From Symsagittifera roscoffensis (taxonomy: Eukaryota; Xenacoelomorpha; Acoela; Convolutidae), in assembly GCF_963678635.1 (NCBI RefSeq), contig NC_087063.1, forward strand, positions 474,287-538,286: DNA of 64,000 bases, written 5' to 3'. Positions 32,962-46,442 of the stretch are shown here, in pieces. Positions within the stretch are counted from its first letter, which is position 1. Each line of letters starts with the position of its first letter. A program made the position numbers and the translations under genes. A model generated the notes under the pieces. That model saw only the letters and a program-made list of their open reading frames with translations. It did no database searches and was not told the origin of the DNA.

Positions 32962-33799
32962 TGAGTGCAGTAGTTGTTAAATTATGCAGTCATCATGCTA
33001 GTTCAGTTAAAATGTGATTGGTTATTTATGTACTGCATTTAAATGCAGATGCGCTATTCCTATTGGTCGAGAGTTAGATTGGCCTGGCTTCGAGAAGATG
33101 TTAAGGCTTTAATGGAAAACCGAGTTGCCCTAATTGTGGAGTTATTTAATATTCAGATTCTTTCAACATGTGTCAAGTATTTTTGGTCAAAGATAATTTA
33201 CCCCGAATGGAAATACAGGGCGATTAAAATCAGTCTTGCAAATTCAACAAATTGGTCAATTTCAATTCCCATAACTTTACCAAAAATCATTTACGGTTGA
33301 GATATTTTTTGATTTTGAGCTCAAGAAGTCAAAATCTTTAATATGCAATTAAAATAGTTTTCGCCAAAAAGTTATTTCGATCTTCAAATTAGTGTTAAAG
33401 AACCACGCCACCTTACAAATGTCGTAACTTGTTTTAAAGTCGGAAGAATTAAATTCCTTCATTACAATTTCGCCAATGTTTCAATGTGATACTGGTTAAG
33501 TGTAATCTATGATATTGAGTCAAACTAGCGACCTTATTTGAAGCAATATGGAGTAATTTTAGCGCAGCCGAAAGTTTTTCTATCATTATTGATTGTAGAT
33601 TAATCATAAATATAGATATTGTCTCGAGTTTTATTAATTCCCTACATTATTGTCAGATGTTGTAGTTTCGTTTGTTTCAAAATTTGTACGAATTCTACTT
33701 GTTAAAAAGAAGTTCAATCCATATTTACAGTTTTCAAAATAGGAAGGAATGATTTGGATAGATGGAGGATATATAGAAAGTATCAGTATAGAGACGTTA
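32962..33799. other. 3' flank of the KDM7-like gene, no gene recognised
   Basis: AT-rich. Includes an 85-codon plus frame (33043-33300) without recognisable features. Confidence 0.35.
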
Positions 33800-33802
33800 T
33801 TG

Positions 33803-34332
33803 TTCCGACTTTCGGTACGAAAGTAACGGAATATTTGTGCTCGGGGTGGGTTTTTTTTTCTTCAGACAAATTTCGACTTTTTAACTAGCCATTTTTGACG
33901 GAATTTTTTTGTATCATTCAAAAGATATTGTTGTCCTGAGCTTGAATTTAAAAAGCTATTTCACCTGTGATCATTTTTCGTAGAGTTATGAGGGTTTAAA
34001 GATTGCCATTTTTGCCAATTTGGGACAATTAACGCGCGATATAATTCGCGCTATTAACGCGTAAGCGGAGATTTAATCCGTCTTATAAATCGTTCCAAAT
34101 TGGTTGAACGAAGCTTATTTGCCATAATTGATTTGTTACAAGGAACGAAATCTCTCTTTTTGTACTTGATATGGCGTGTGGGGGGATGATTTTCATCAAA
34201 AATTTCAAATTTTAGAAGAAAAAAATTTCATTTTATTTTATTTCATTTAATTTTTTTATGCTATTACTGCTGCTCCATAAACCTTAAAAGGCAGTCGGAA
34301 CATTCAGGGCTTCGCCCTGATACGAGCAGTCT
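33803..34332 (+). mobile_element. TGTTCCGAC family element, copy 2
   Basis: It starts TGTTCCGACTTTCGGTACGA with hairpin CTTTCGGTACGAAAG. It ends with GTCGGAACATTC, then the perfect hairpin CAGGGCTTCGCCCTG and ATACGAGCAGTCTT. The middle contains TTAACGCGCGATATAATTCG and a second ACGCG block. About 530 bp, no coding. It is the best-preserved copy of the family. Confidence 0.65.
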
Positions 34333-34335
34333 TGT

Positions 34336-36470
34336 TAGTTATATATGGACTTATTAATTACGTCGTGTGGTATTTTTTTAAGGAAAAGTCCAATTTGTTC
34401 TTTCTCAAATGTGATCTTTTATTCGTTTCGACTTTCGATCTTTTTTCAAGTTCAATTAAACTTCAATTGCCAAAAGGAAAACAAATTATGCTCTCTAGTT
34501 ACGGAGTTGGAAATGGCGCACAGAAACGTAAATTACTCTAATTTCGACAATCAACCATCAAAAAGTTCAATCAAAAATGATTTTTGAAATTTCAAGGGCT
34601 TAAAATTCATTAGTTTTCGAAGTTGAAAAATTTTCAAGGGCAAAAGCAATAATTTTATTTTTTTTTTCAAAAAAGAGTTAAAAAAAATACTTTTCCACGA
34701 TACATTTGTATATGTAAAATTGAATTCGGTACACAAATTCAGTATTCACGCTTGTGATAGCAAGCGTTGTTAAGTTGGAACACATTTTTATGGGTTATGA
34801 AGTTGCTGACCAGAATGACTGAATCATTTGTGCTGATTTTCTCAATTTCTGGAAAACTTAGGGGTAGGGCTTAAACGCGTTGAAACTCGAAGTTTTTACG
34901 CCCCTTGTACGCATAAAAGTTAATTGTAACCAGGAAGGTTTTTTGACAAATTGATTTTTGTTCTATCTGACTGCGTTTTGGTCGCTTACGTCTCTGAGCA
35001 AGGATTTTTCATCTGATTTAGGTCTTTTGTTTAAAGAAAAATTTTCTGGAAAGTTTTTATGATTTGTTCCTGTAATTTTTAATTTCGCCAGCTCTGATGC
35101 TGTATACTTTTCTGATTAATTTTTTTGTCACTTAAAAGGTTTGTCCGGCGGAAATGGTTTCGGCAGTTATTATATCAGCTATTCGCCATATTTTGCCGTT
35201 TGACGGGGTACAGTAGATTTTAATGGGCACAAGGAGCGTTATAGCTCGGAATTTTTAAGGCAACAGTTTTATTTGAGGTTAGCCTCTACCTAAGTCTTGT
35301 CGGCATATTTGCAATTTATTAAATGGGAGGAGGGTTTTTACCAAATCGAACTTCCTTCATAAGAGGCAAGCGTATTGAATTTTTTTAGATGTAGTTTTCT
35401 TTTGACATCTTCAAAATAGTTTTGTGATTTAGTTGCATTTAATTTCTGTCGGCTAGTTTGTTATAGCAAGTGGTGCAAAGCTCCGTTTTACCATTATGCT
35501 TATAAGTACCCTTGCGATAAGCAAGAAAATTGCTATCGGGTACTAGATTTTTTCCTGAACTCCTTCATCTTCTGGCATGCTCAATTTCTTGAAAATTCAA
35601 ATAAACTAGAATTTAAGTAGTAATTAGGAAAAATCCGTTTCAGGTTGCAATTATTTTTTCAAAAAAGATTTCTATAGGAAGTCTTTTGTTCCGTTTTAAA
35701 CAGTTTTTTCTACTAAGAATGAAAGTTCAGTCATTTGTACATTCGCATGGGCAAATATATTCGCATGCGATTGTGTTTCAAATTGGATGGGACGTACAAA
35801 TGTTAAAAATTTTCTAAAATTTTTTATGACAACAGCTTTATTTTCGGTTCAAACAGGTTTCGACCCAAAATTTGATGCCGCTCATTTATGGATTTTAATT
35901 CCATTTTAAGGTTGTTTATAAACTTCTTTCTAAGTATTTATGAGGTTTTTGCAACTTTATAATTTTTTTTCAAGTTATTTTTAAATTTTGCTTTGCCTGT
36001 ATGTGGCTGTACGTTTATTCACGTTCTCATTATATAATTTTTCAAGTAAAAAAATGGTAATTTGCCTTGTTTGTTTCGAATTCGGTAAACTCGCATGGTG
36101 CTGCCAATTTTTTGGGGTTCTTTCTTCTCTGATTTTGGAGTAGTTTTGAAGTAGAAGTAGATTCTCCGAAGTAGTTTTTTTCTGTATTTTGTCCAAGTTT
36201 TGGACTGTTTTTTGTAGCTGCACAGAGGAAAACCCCAACTCCGAAAGAATGGTCTTTTTTCATCGGTTGAGCACAAGAAATTGCTACTGCTTTTTCTCGT
36301 GCATGTGAAATATCGATATACATAATTTTTTAGCTTGAAATAGGATTTCGTTCATAACAAGGTAAATTTATAATTCCTTGTGTTTTTGCTCTCTAGGACC
36401 CATGTTAACATTTTTTTGTCTATATGATATCTCCCGTTATTCAAACACAGAATAATTTAGATGTTTGTTC
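34336..36470. other. AT-rich stretch with SINE tail and hairpin remnants
   Basis: Near 35455-35500 a worn SINE tail (TTATAGCAAGTGGTGCAAAG, CTCCG) precedes the motif ACCCTTGCGATAAGCAAG at 35507 and ATCGGGTACTAGA. Overlapping 85- and 93-codon minus frames at 35981-36323 are not recognised. No gene is supported. Confidence 0.4.
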
Positions 36471-36471
36471 C

Positions 36472-36868
36472 GACTTTCGAAGAAAGTGAGAAATACATAT
36501 GCTTAGGTAGTTTCTTTATTCAGACCTCTTTTTAGCTGACTTGGGGAATTGATCCATGGACCTACGTGCTCCCTGCCGTGAGCGCACTACACTATATTTT
36601 TGTGAACTTCTGTGCAAGCTGAATCGAGTCCATCTAAAATGCCCATTTTATACTTTGATAATGAAAGTGTTACACGAATTATTATTTACGCGTGGCGAAT
36701 TATCCCGCACTGCAGAATTGTTCCAAATTGAATTGAGGCAAGCTGACTGGTTTCATTAATTTCATGTGCGGCTCAAAATTTTAACATTTAAAATTTGATA
36801 TTATCAGTCTAAAACAAATTATAGGGTAATAGGAGCTTTCAGGGTTTGGCCGCAATACGAGCTGTCTC
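36472..36868 (+). mobile_element. TGTTCCGAC family element, copy 3 (diverged)
   Basis: Begins TGTTCCGACTTTCGAAGAAAG, a hairpin at the same place as in copy 2. It ends in CAGGGTTTGGCCGCAATACG, then AGCTGTCT, matching the right end of copies 1 and 2 with changes. The middle is shorter and diverged. Confidence 0.45.
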
Positions 36869-37144
36869 GTTACTCTTTGAACATCTGATTTCAAGGACCT
36901 TTTTTTTTTACTGGAGAACATTTGCCAAGACGTTCAACAATGTTTTCATCGAACGTTGTCAAAATATCTCAACTACCCTCTATCAAAGTTTCAATACTGA
37001 CGTAGAATTTCTTAACAGTTTTTCGTGGTCTGAAACTACCAGTTAACCAAAGAACCTTGTCACACAAAACAATTCAAGTATATTGATAAAAACGTTGAAC
37101 ACAGCATACAAATGAGATCATTTGTTCTGAAAAATGAGATCGTT

Positions 37145-37260
37145 CTAATTCGTGGGCGTTTTTTTGTTTTCCACGCAAAATCAGTTACCACAAAAAATCA
37201 TCGGACTGGGTTGAGTGATTTATCATATTAGAACCCCTTTCAGTCGTGATTTCAGAAAAA
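37145..37260 (+). repeat. Fragment of the repeat in KDM7 intron 1
   Basis: Shares 'ttttccacgcaaaatcagtt', 'aatcatcgga..gggttgag' and 'cccctttcagtcgt' with 28580-28670. It lacks terminal repeats. Confidence 0.55.
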
Positions 37261-37654
37261 AGGCGCCAGTGTCGAGAAAAATTGTTTTGAAGTTTTTGAG
37301 TTGTAGTCAAATTTCGGGGGAGTAACGCAATCGAGTTAAGTTCTTTATAAATGAAAAATAAGCTATTTAGGCTGGAAAAAAAAGATTTTACTGAAAGGAA
37401 AACTAGATTTGAATTTTGAATTACTTTACCAGCTACATATACAACGCCAAAAGCAATATATTATGTCTGGAGGGAGATCCGTAAGAGCAGTACTGCTCAT
37501 CGAGTAGGATATCTTGAAGAGTAAAGAGAAGACAGCCAGCATTAACTCAACAAACAAATTAATTTAAGGGCTGAATTTAAAAAATAGTTTATAGAGGTCC
37601 TGATTGTCTTATAGGTAATTTTGAAAAAACTGTTTATAGAATCTCAAACAGCTA

Positions 37655-40600
37655 GCTTGCGACAATTCATGTGTTTTAACAGGTATCAAGTCATTTTGGC
37701 TTAAATAGTTAAAAGCCTGCGCAGTTCTAACTGTAAGCGATCTCTGTTTAGCGGTAGTAGATAATTTTGTCACTTTAATTACGCCTTTCGCTTTGCGCCT
37801 GGTACATCGTCCAATTTTTTAGGAGTAAATCTGAGACAGAAAACCCTTAATTTTGTCCGATCGCAATTCCATAAACAAGTATTTAAACGTCTCAAAATAG
37901 TATAAATCAAAAACAGTAAGCAGTTTGTTTTCGTCCATAATTTCCTTGAATGATTCATATCTACGCTTGAAAAAAATTGCTCTCAAGATTTTTTTGTAAT
38001 TTCAATATCTCGGTAAAGTAAGATTGTGATGTAGTGCCGTATATTAAAATTCCATAAGTGATTCTAGGAATTACATATGCTTTGTAAAAGCGAAGCATCT
38101 GCTGTTTAGAAAAAACATACCTAGCTTTCCAGACAATGCCACAAAATTTAGTTATTTTTAGCACACATGTTCAACATTTAATTTGAAAGTAAGATTTTTA
38201 TCAACAAAAATGCCTAAATATTTACACAAATTTGTAGTTTGAACTGAAATACCAAAAGCAAAATAATCTTTTGAAAAGTTACTACCAAATTTCATCATTT
38301 GAGTTTTACCAGGATTGACACAAAGACCATTCATTTTGAACCATCTATCCTTTTTATTTAACGAGCTATCAAGGCTATCGCAATAATTTTTTTCTGCCTT
38401 GCATTTTGTAGTATAATCAGCAAATTGAACTACCTCAGATCCTTCAGAAATTTTCGGAAGATCATTTTTATATATATTAAAAACAAAAACGGATCTAAAA
38501 CTGGCCCTTGCGGTACTCCACTTGACATAGAGCGCTGGAAGATATATTTTTTTCAGTTTGAACAAATTGAAACCGGTTTGTAAAATAACTTTTCAGAAGA
38601 CAATGAATTTGACCTCTATAGCCGTTTTTTGCGACATTTGTCGCTAACTTGCGACATTTCATGTATTTTAACAGGTATCAAGTCATTTTGGCTTAAATAG
38701 TTAAAAGCCTGCGCAGTTCTAACTGTAAGCGATCTCTGTTTAGCGGTAGTAGATAATTTTGTCACTTTAATTACGCCTTTCGCTTTGCGCCTGGTACATC
38801 GTCCAATTTTTTAGGAGTAAATCTGAGACAGAAAACCCTTAATTTTGTCCGATCGCAATTCCATAAACAAGTATTTAAACGTCTCAAAATAGTATAAATC
38901 AAAAACAGTAAGCAGTTTGTTTTCGTCCGTAATTTCCTTGAATGATTCATATCTACGCTTGAGAAAAACTGCTCTCAAGATTTTTTTGTAATTTCATTAT
39001 CTCGGTAAAGTAAGATTGTGATGTAGTGCCGTATATTAAAATTCCATAAGTGATTCTAGTAATTACATATGCTTTGTAAAAGCGAAGCATCTGCTGTTTA
39101 GAAAAAACATACCTAGCTTTCCAGACAATGCCACAAAATTTAGTTATTTTTAGCACACATGTTCAACATTTAATTTGTAAGTAAGATTTTTATCAACAAA
39201 AATGCCTAAATATTTACACAAATTTGTAGTTTGAACTGAAATACCAAAAGCAAAATAATCTTTTGAAAAGTTACTACCAAATTTCATCATTTGAGTTTTA
39301 CCAGGATTGACACAAAGACCATTCATTTTGAACCATCTATCCTTTTTATTTAACGAGCTATCAAAGCTATCGCAATAATTTTTTTCTGCCTTGCATTTTG
39401 TAGTATCATCAGCAAATTGAACTACCTCAGATCCTTCAGCAATTTTCGGAAGATCATTTTTATATATATTAAAAACAAAAACGGATCTAAAACTGGCCCT
39501 TGCGGTACTCCACTTGACATAGAGCGCTGGAAAATATATTTTTTTCAGTTTGAACAAATTGAAACCGGTTTGTAAAATAATTTTTCAGAAGACAATGAAT
39601 TTGACCTCTATAGCCGTTTTTTGCGACATTTGTCGCTAACTTGCGACATTTCATGTATTTTAACAGGTATCAAGTCATTTTGCCTTGAATAGTTAAAAGC
39701 CTGCGCAGTTCTAACTGTAAGCGATCTCTGTTTAGCGGTAGTAGATAATTTTGTCACTTTAATTACGCCTTTCGCTTTGCGCCTGGTACATCGTCCAACT
39801 TTTAGGAGTAAATCTGAGACAGAAAACCATTAATTTTGTCCGATTGCAATTCCATAAACAAGTATTTAAACGTCTCAAAATAGTATAAATCAAAAACAGT
39901 AAGCAGTTTGTTTTCGTCCATAATTTCCTTGAATGATTCATATCTACGCTTGAAAAAAACTGCTCTCAAGATTTTTTTGTAATTTCATTATCTCGGTAAA
40001 GTAAGATTGTGATGTAGTGGTGTATATTAAAATTCCATAAGTGATTCTAGGAATTACATATGCTTTGTAAAAGCGAAGCATCTGCTGTTTAGAAAAAATA
40101 TACCTAGCTTTCCAGACAATGCCACTAAATTTAGTTATTTTTAGCACACATGTTCAACATTTAATTTGAAAATAAGATTTTTATCAACAAAAATGCCTAA
40201 ATATTTACACACATTTGTAGTTTGAACTGAAATACCAAAAGCAAAGTAATCTTTTGAAAAGTTACTACCAAATTTCATCATTTGAGTTTTACCAGGATTG
40301 ACACAAAGACCATTCGTTTTGAACCATCTATCCTTTTTATTTAACGAGCTATCAAAGCTATCGCAATAATTTTTTTCTGCCTTGCATTTTGTAGTATCAT
40401 CAGCAAATTGAACTACCTCAGATCCTTCAGCAATTTTCGGAAGATCATTTTTATATATATTAAAAACAAAAACGGACCTAAAACTGGCCCTTGCGGTACT
40501 CCACTTGACATAGAGCGCTGGAAGATATATTTTTTTCAGTTTGAACAAATTGAAACCGGTTTGTAAAATAACTTTTCAGAAGACAATGAATTTGACCTCT

Positions 40601-43600
40601 ATAGCCGTTTTTTGCGACATTTGTCGCTAACTTGCGACATTTCATGTATTTTAACAGGTATCAAGTCATTTTGCCTTGAATAGTTAAAAGCCTGCGCAGT
40701 TCTAACTGTTAGTGATCTCTGTTTAGAGGTAGTAGATAACTTTGTCACTTTAATTACGCCTTTCGCTTTGCGCCTGGTACATCGTCCAATTTTTAGGAGT
40801 AAATCTGAGACAGAAAACCATTAATTTTGTCCGATCGCAATTCCATAAACAAGTATTTAAACGTCTCAAAATAGTATAAATCAAAAATAGTAAGCAGTTT
40901 GTTTTCGTCCATAATTTCCTTGAATGATTCATATCTACGCTTGAAAAAAATTGCTCTCAAGATTTTTTTGTAATTTCATTATCTCGGTAAAGTAAGATTG
41001 TGATGTAGTGCTGTATATTAAAATTCCATAAGTGATTCTAGGAATTACATATGCTTTGTAAAAGCGAAGCATCTGCTGTTTAGAAAAAATATACCTAGCT
41101 TTCCAGACAATGCCACAAAATTTAGTTATTTTTAGCACACATGTTCAACATTTAATTTGAAAGTAAGATTTTTATCAACAAAAATGCCTAAATATTTACA
41201 CACATTTGTAGTTTGAACTGAAGTACCAAAAGCAAAGTAATCTTTTGAAAAGTTACTACCAAATTTCATCATTTGAGTTTTACCAGGATTGACACAAAGA
41301 CCATTCGTTTTGAACCATCTATCCTTTTTATTTAACGAGCTATCAAAGCTATCGCAATAATTTTTTTCTGCCTTGCATTTTGTAGTATCATCAGCAAATT
41401 GAACTACCTCAGATCCTTCAGCAATTTTCGGAAGATCATTTTTATATATATTAAAAACAAAAACGGACCTAAAACTGGCCCTTGCGGTACTCCACTTGAC
41501 ATAGAGCGCTGGAAGATATATTTTTTTCAGTTTGAACAAATTTAAACCGGTTTGTAAAATAACTTTTCAGAAGACAATGAATTTGACGTCTATAGCCGTT
41601 TTTTGCGTTATTTGTCGCTAACTTGCGACATTTCATGTATTTTAACAGGTATCAAGTCATTTTGCCTTAAATAGTTAAAAGCCTGCGCAGTTCTAACTGT
41701 AAGCGATCTCTGTTTAGCGGTAGTAGATAATTTTGTCACTTTAATTACGCCTTTCGCTTTGCGCCTGGTACATCTTCCAATTTTTTAGGAGTAAATCTGA
41801 GACAGAAAACTATTAATTTTGTCCGATCGCAATTCCATAAACAAGTATTTAAACGTCTCAAAATAGTATAAATCAAAAGCAGTAAGCAGTTTGTTTTCGT
41901 CCATAATTTCCTTGAATGATTCATATCTACGCTTGAAAAAAATTGCTCTCAAGATTTTTTTGTAATTTCATTATCTCGGTAAAGTAAGATTTTGATGTAG
42001 TGCCGTATATTAAAATTCCATAAGTGATTCTAGGAATTACATATGCTTTGTAAAAGCGAAGCATCTGCTGTTTAGAATAAATATACCTAGCTTTCCAGAC
42101 AATGCCACAAAATTTAGTTATTGTTAGCACACATGTTCAACATTTAATTTGAAAGTAAGATTTTTATCAACAAGAATGCCTAAATATTTACACACATTTG
42201 TAGTTTGAACTGAAGTACCAAAAGCAAAGTAATCTTTTGAAAAGTTACTACCAAATTTCATCATTTGAGTTTTACCAGGATTGACACAAAGACCATTCGT
42301 TTTGAACCATCTATCCTTTTTATTTAACGAGCTATCAAAGCTATCGCAATAATTTTTTTCTGCCTTGCATTTTGTAGTATCATCAGCAAATTGAACTACC
42401 TCAGATCCTTCAGCAATTTTCGGAAGATCATTTTTATATATATTAAAAACAAAAACGGACCTAAAACTGGCCCTTGCGGTACTCCACTTGACATAGAGCG
42501 CTGGAAGATAAATTTTTTTCAGTTTGAACAAATTGAAACCGGTTTGTAAAATAACTTTTCAGAAGACAATGAATTTGACCTCTATAGCCGTTTTTTGCGA
42601 CATTTGTCGCTAACTTGTGACATTTCATGTATTTTAACAGGTAGCAAGTCATTTTGCCTTGAATAGTTAAAAGCCTGCGCAGTTCTAACTGTAAGCGATC
42701 TCTGTTTAGCGGTAGTAGATAGTTTTGTCACTTTAATTACGCCTTTCGCTTTGCGCCTGGTACATCGTCCAATTTTTTAGGAGTAAATCTGAGACAGAAA
42801 ACCATTAATTTTGTCCGATCGCAATTCCATAAACAAGTATTTAAACGTCTCAAAATAGTATAAATCAAAAACAGTAAGCAGTTTGTTTTCGTCCATAATT
42901 TCCTTGAATGATTCATATCTACGCTTGAAAAAAATTGCTCTCAAGATTTTTTTGTAATTTCATTATCTCGGTAAAGTAAGATTGTGATGTAGTGCTGTAT
43001 ATTAAAATTCCATAAGTGATTCTAGGAATTACATATGCTTTGTAAAAGCGAAGCATCTGCTGTTTAGAAAAAATATACCTAGCTTTCCAGACAATGCCAC
43101 AAAATTTAGTTATTTTTTGCACACATGTTCAACATTTAATTTGAAAGTAAGATTTTTATCAACAAAAATGCCTAAATATTTACACACATTTGTAGTTTGA
43201 ACTGAAATACCAAAAGCAAAGTAATCTTTTGAAAAGTTACTACCAAATTTCATCATTTGAGTTTTACCAGGATTGACACAAAGACCATTCGTTTTGAACC
43301 ATCTATCCTTTTTATTTAACGAGCTATCAAAGCTATCGCAATAATTTTTTTCTGCCATGCATTTTGTAGTATCATCAGCAAATTGAACTACCTCAGATCC
43401 TTCAGCAATTTTCGGAAGATCATTTTTATATATATTAAAAACAAAAACGGACCTAAAACTGGCCCTTGCGGTACTCCACTTGACATAGAGCGCTGGAAGA
43501 TATATTTTTTTCAGTTTGAACAAATTTAAACCGGTTTGTAAAATAACTTTTCAGAAGACAATGAATTTGACGTCTATAGTCGTTTTTTGCGTTATTTGTC

Positions 43601-44578
43601 GCTAACTTGCGACATTTCATGTATTTTAACAGGTATCAAGTCATTTTGCCTTAAATAGTTAAAAGCCTGCGCAGTTCTAACTGTAAGCGATCTCTGTTTA
43701 GCGGTAGTAGATAATTTTTTCACTTTAATTACGCCTTTCGCTTTGCGCCTGGTACATCTTCCAATTTTTTAGGAGTAAATCTGAGACAGAAAACTATTAA
43801 TTTTGTCCGATCGCAATTCCATAAACAAGTATTTAAACGTCTCAAAATAGTATAAATCAAAAACAGTAAGCAGTTTGTTTTCGTCCATAATTTCCTTGAA
43901 TGATTCATATCTACGCTTGAAAAAAATTGCTCTCAAGATTTTTTTGTAATTTCATTATCTCGGTAAAGTAAGATTGTGATGTAGTGCCGTATATTAAAAT
44001 TCCATAAGTGATTCTAGGAATTACATATGCTTTGTAAAAGCGAAGCATCTGCTGTTTAGAAAAAATATACCTAGCTTTCCAGACAATGCCACAAAATTTA
44101 GTTATTGTTAGCACACATGTTCAACATTTAATTTGAAAGTAAGATTTTTATCAACAAGAATGCCTAAATATTTACACACATTTGTAGTTTGAACTGAAGT
44201 ACCAAAAGCAAAGTAATCTTTTGAAAAGTTACTACCAAATTTCATCATTTGAGTTTTACCAGGATTGACACAAAGAGCATTCGTTTTGAACCATCTATCC
44301 TTTTTATTTAACGAGCTATCAAAGCTATCGCAATAATTTTTTTCTGCCTTGCATTTTGTAGTATCATCAGCAAATTGAACTACCTCAGATCCTTCAGCAA
44401 TTTTCGGAAGATCATTTTTATATATATTAAAAACAAAAACGGACCTAAAACTGGCCCTTGCGTTACTCCACTTGACATAGAGCGCTGGAAGATATATTTT
44501 TTTCAGTTTGAATAAATTGAAACCGGTTTGTAAAATAACTTTTCAGAAGACAATGAATTTGACCTCTATAGCCGTTTT
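37655..44578 (-). repeat. Tandem array of seven 992-bp LINE RT units
   Basis: Phase markers (AGGTATCAAGTCATTTT and variants) fall at 37681, 38673, 39665, 40656, 41647, 42639 and 43631, so the period is 991-992 bp. Each unit on the minus strand encodes the RT palm to the end of LINE ORF2: 'LLKSYFTNRFQFVQ', a broken region at 'SSSALCQVEYRKGQF', then 'VFNIYKNDLPKI', 'VVQFADDTTKC' (catalytic FADD), 'CKYLGIFVDKNL', 'GIVWKARY', 'YKAYVIPRITYGILIY', and a C-terminal 'RSLTVRTAQAFNYL'. The same frame break lies before 'VFNIYKNDLP' in every unit, so a dead element was amplified. Units 4-5 and 6-7 share private changes, giving a two-unit higher-order repeat. Confidence 0.92.
38158..38565 (-). pseudogene. 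Unit 1 RT palm frame with mutated catalytic motif
   Basis: This unit reads VVQFADYTTKC where units 2 to 6 read VVQFADDTTKC, so one of the two metal-binding aspartates is Tyr. It also has 'PKISEG' instead of 'PKIAEG'. It is the array edge farthest from the LINE 5' end. The corresponding frames in the other units are at 39150, 40141, 41132, 42124 and 43110; unit 7 is further damaged. Confidence 0.75.
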
Positions 44579-44610
44579 TTTCCAATTTTGCCAAAAGAAG
44601 ATCATGATTT

Positions 44611-46442
44611 ATGGTATGATTATGTTGTCTACCCGTCTCCTAATTTTTTTAGGTTTCTTTTATCAAATCTGTTATCTATTATATATTTCAATGCGGGCTT
44701 CACTATCTCGCCATGTTTAAGCTTTTTCAACGTGTTTTTTCTTTGCATCTTTAACAAAAGAATTGTTTAACGTTTCAGCTATATCGTATATTGCAATGGT
44801 TAAGGTTTTTCAATTTTCCCGTTTAAATTCAGTTTTTCTTTCATCAAATTTGAAATTAGCAACCTAATAGTTGATAGTTGTCAGAGTTTCCGAGGTTTTG
44901 CGATTCTGGTCTCCATATATGAATAACGAATCCTTTTAGTTTACGAGATAGGCAATTTTCGAGATTTATCAAAAGTTTCTAGAAAATTTAATTTTTAAAA
45001 GTTGCTCATTTTTTGATTTTGTCCCCCTATAGTTGGAGGCTGTCAGAGTAATCTCAAGGGTTGCGAATTTTGCCTCCAAAGTTCATTTCTCAAATCCTTG
45101 TAGTTTTCGAGATATGACGTTTCTATGATTTTTTCGAAAAATTTACAGAAAACTCAGATTTAAAAAAAATCCAGAACGTTGAAGATCTCATTCTTGTTCT
45201 TGGATATTGTGAAAGTACTCTCAGCGAGTGCGAATTTTGCCTCTGATTATGGCTGCTCAAATACTTGAAGTTTTCGAGATATGACGTTTTTAAAGATTTT
45301 TTAATCAAAATTTTTCAGAAAAAAATAGATATAGAAAATTTCATAAAAAAATTTGATATTCGCATCTCTGTGATGAGACTCTGTCAAGGTACTCTAGGGA
45401 GTTGAAATTTTGGCCTCCAAATATGACTGCTCAAATTTTTGTACTTTTCGAGAAACGACGTTTTTTATGATTTTTTTTCCGATTTTTTTTAAAAAAATTA
45501 GATGTTGAAAAATTCCAAAACGTTGAAAATCTCAATCCTGTAAATGGAATCTGTGAGGGTACTCTCAGGGGTTGGGAATCTTGCCACTGAATATTGCTGC
45601 TCAAATAATTGTAGTTTTCGAGATATGATGGTTTTTAGGATTTTCTCAAAATTTTTCAGAGAACTTAGATTTAAAAAATTTGAAGTTACCATCTATGTAG
45701 TTAGGCTTTGTCAGGGTACTCCCAGGAGTTGCGAGTTTTCCAGATATGACGTTTTTTGTGGTTTTTTCAAAAAAATTTCATGAAAATAAAATTAGTTTTT
45801 TTTTCAAAGTTCGAAATTCTTAGCCTGTAGTTATGGGTAGTCAGAGTAATCTCAGGAGTTGCATATGCGGCCTCCAATTAGGAATCTCCAAATTTTTTTA
45901 GATTAAAAGATACGATGATTTTTGTGATTTTTTTTGGAAATTTTCAGAAATTCAAATTACAAAATAAATCATTTAAGTAAAATTCCCAACCCTGTAATTG
46001 TGTACTGTCAGTACTTTCAAAGATTGCGATTATTGCCATCAAAGAAGACTGCTGAATTCTTGGTATTTTTTGAGATGTGAAATTTTTTCTGGTTCTCAAA
46101 AACTAGTTTTTTTTTAGAAAACTTAAGATGAAGTTTCTCCTCAAAATCTGAATTTCCCAACTATGTAGTTGGGTACTATAAGAGCACTCTCAAAAGTTGC
46201 AAATTTTGCGTCTAAAAGCGACTGCTCAATAGCCCAGATGTGACGTTTCTTAGTTCATTTTAAGTTTTTCGAAGAACTTTTTAAAAATTTCACAAAACAT
46301 TATGGTTTTTCAAAACTTGTAATTACGAACCTTGTAATTGGGTGCTTGTAAAGATGCATTCTTTGAGTACACTCAAAGAATGCAGATCTTTTTCCCAATA
46401 TATGCGGTTTATTATGAGCACCGGAGGTGCGTTACACGCTAC
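44611..46442 (+). mobile_element. Helitron-like element with internal minisatellite, copy 1 (5' truncated)
   Basis: It joins the family at 'ATTATGTTGTCTACCCGTCT', continues through 'tatttcaatgcgggcttcac' and about eight to ten worn ~165-bp monomers (each with '..GTACTCTCAGGAGTTGC', 'TGACTGCTCAAATCCTTG', 'TTTTCGAGATATGACG', 'TTTTTCAGAAAACTTAGAT'). It ends at hairpin GCACCGGAGGTGC followed by GTTACACGCTAC. The last base differs from the CTAG of copies 2 and 3. It abuts the RT array on its left and LINE sequence on its right. Confidence 0.6.

Noticed and set aside
37655-44578. CRISPR-like or multigene array
   Set aside because: Units are 992 bp with no short-repeat/spacer pattern; content is a broken LINE RT, and the genome is eukaryotic.
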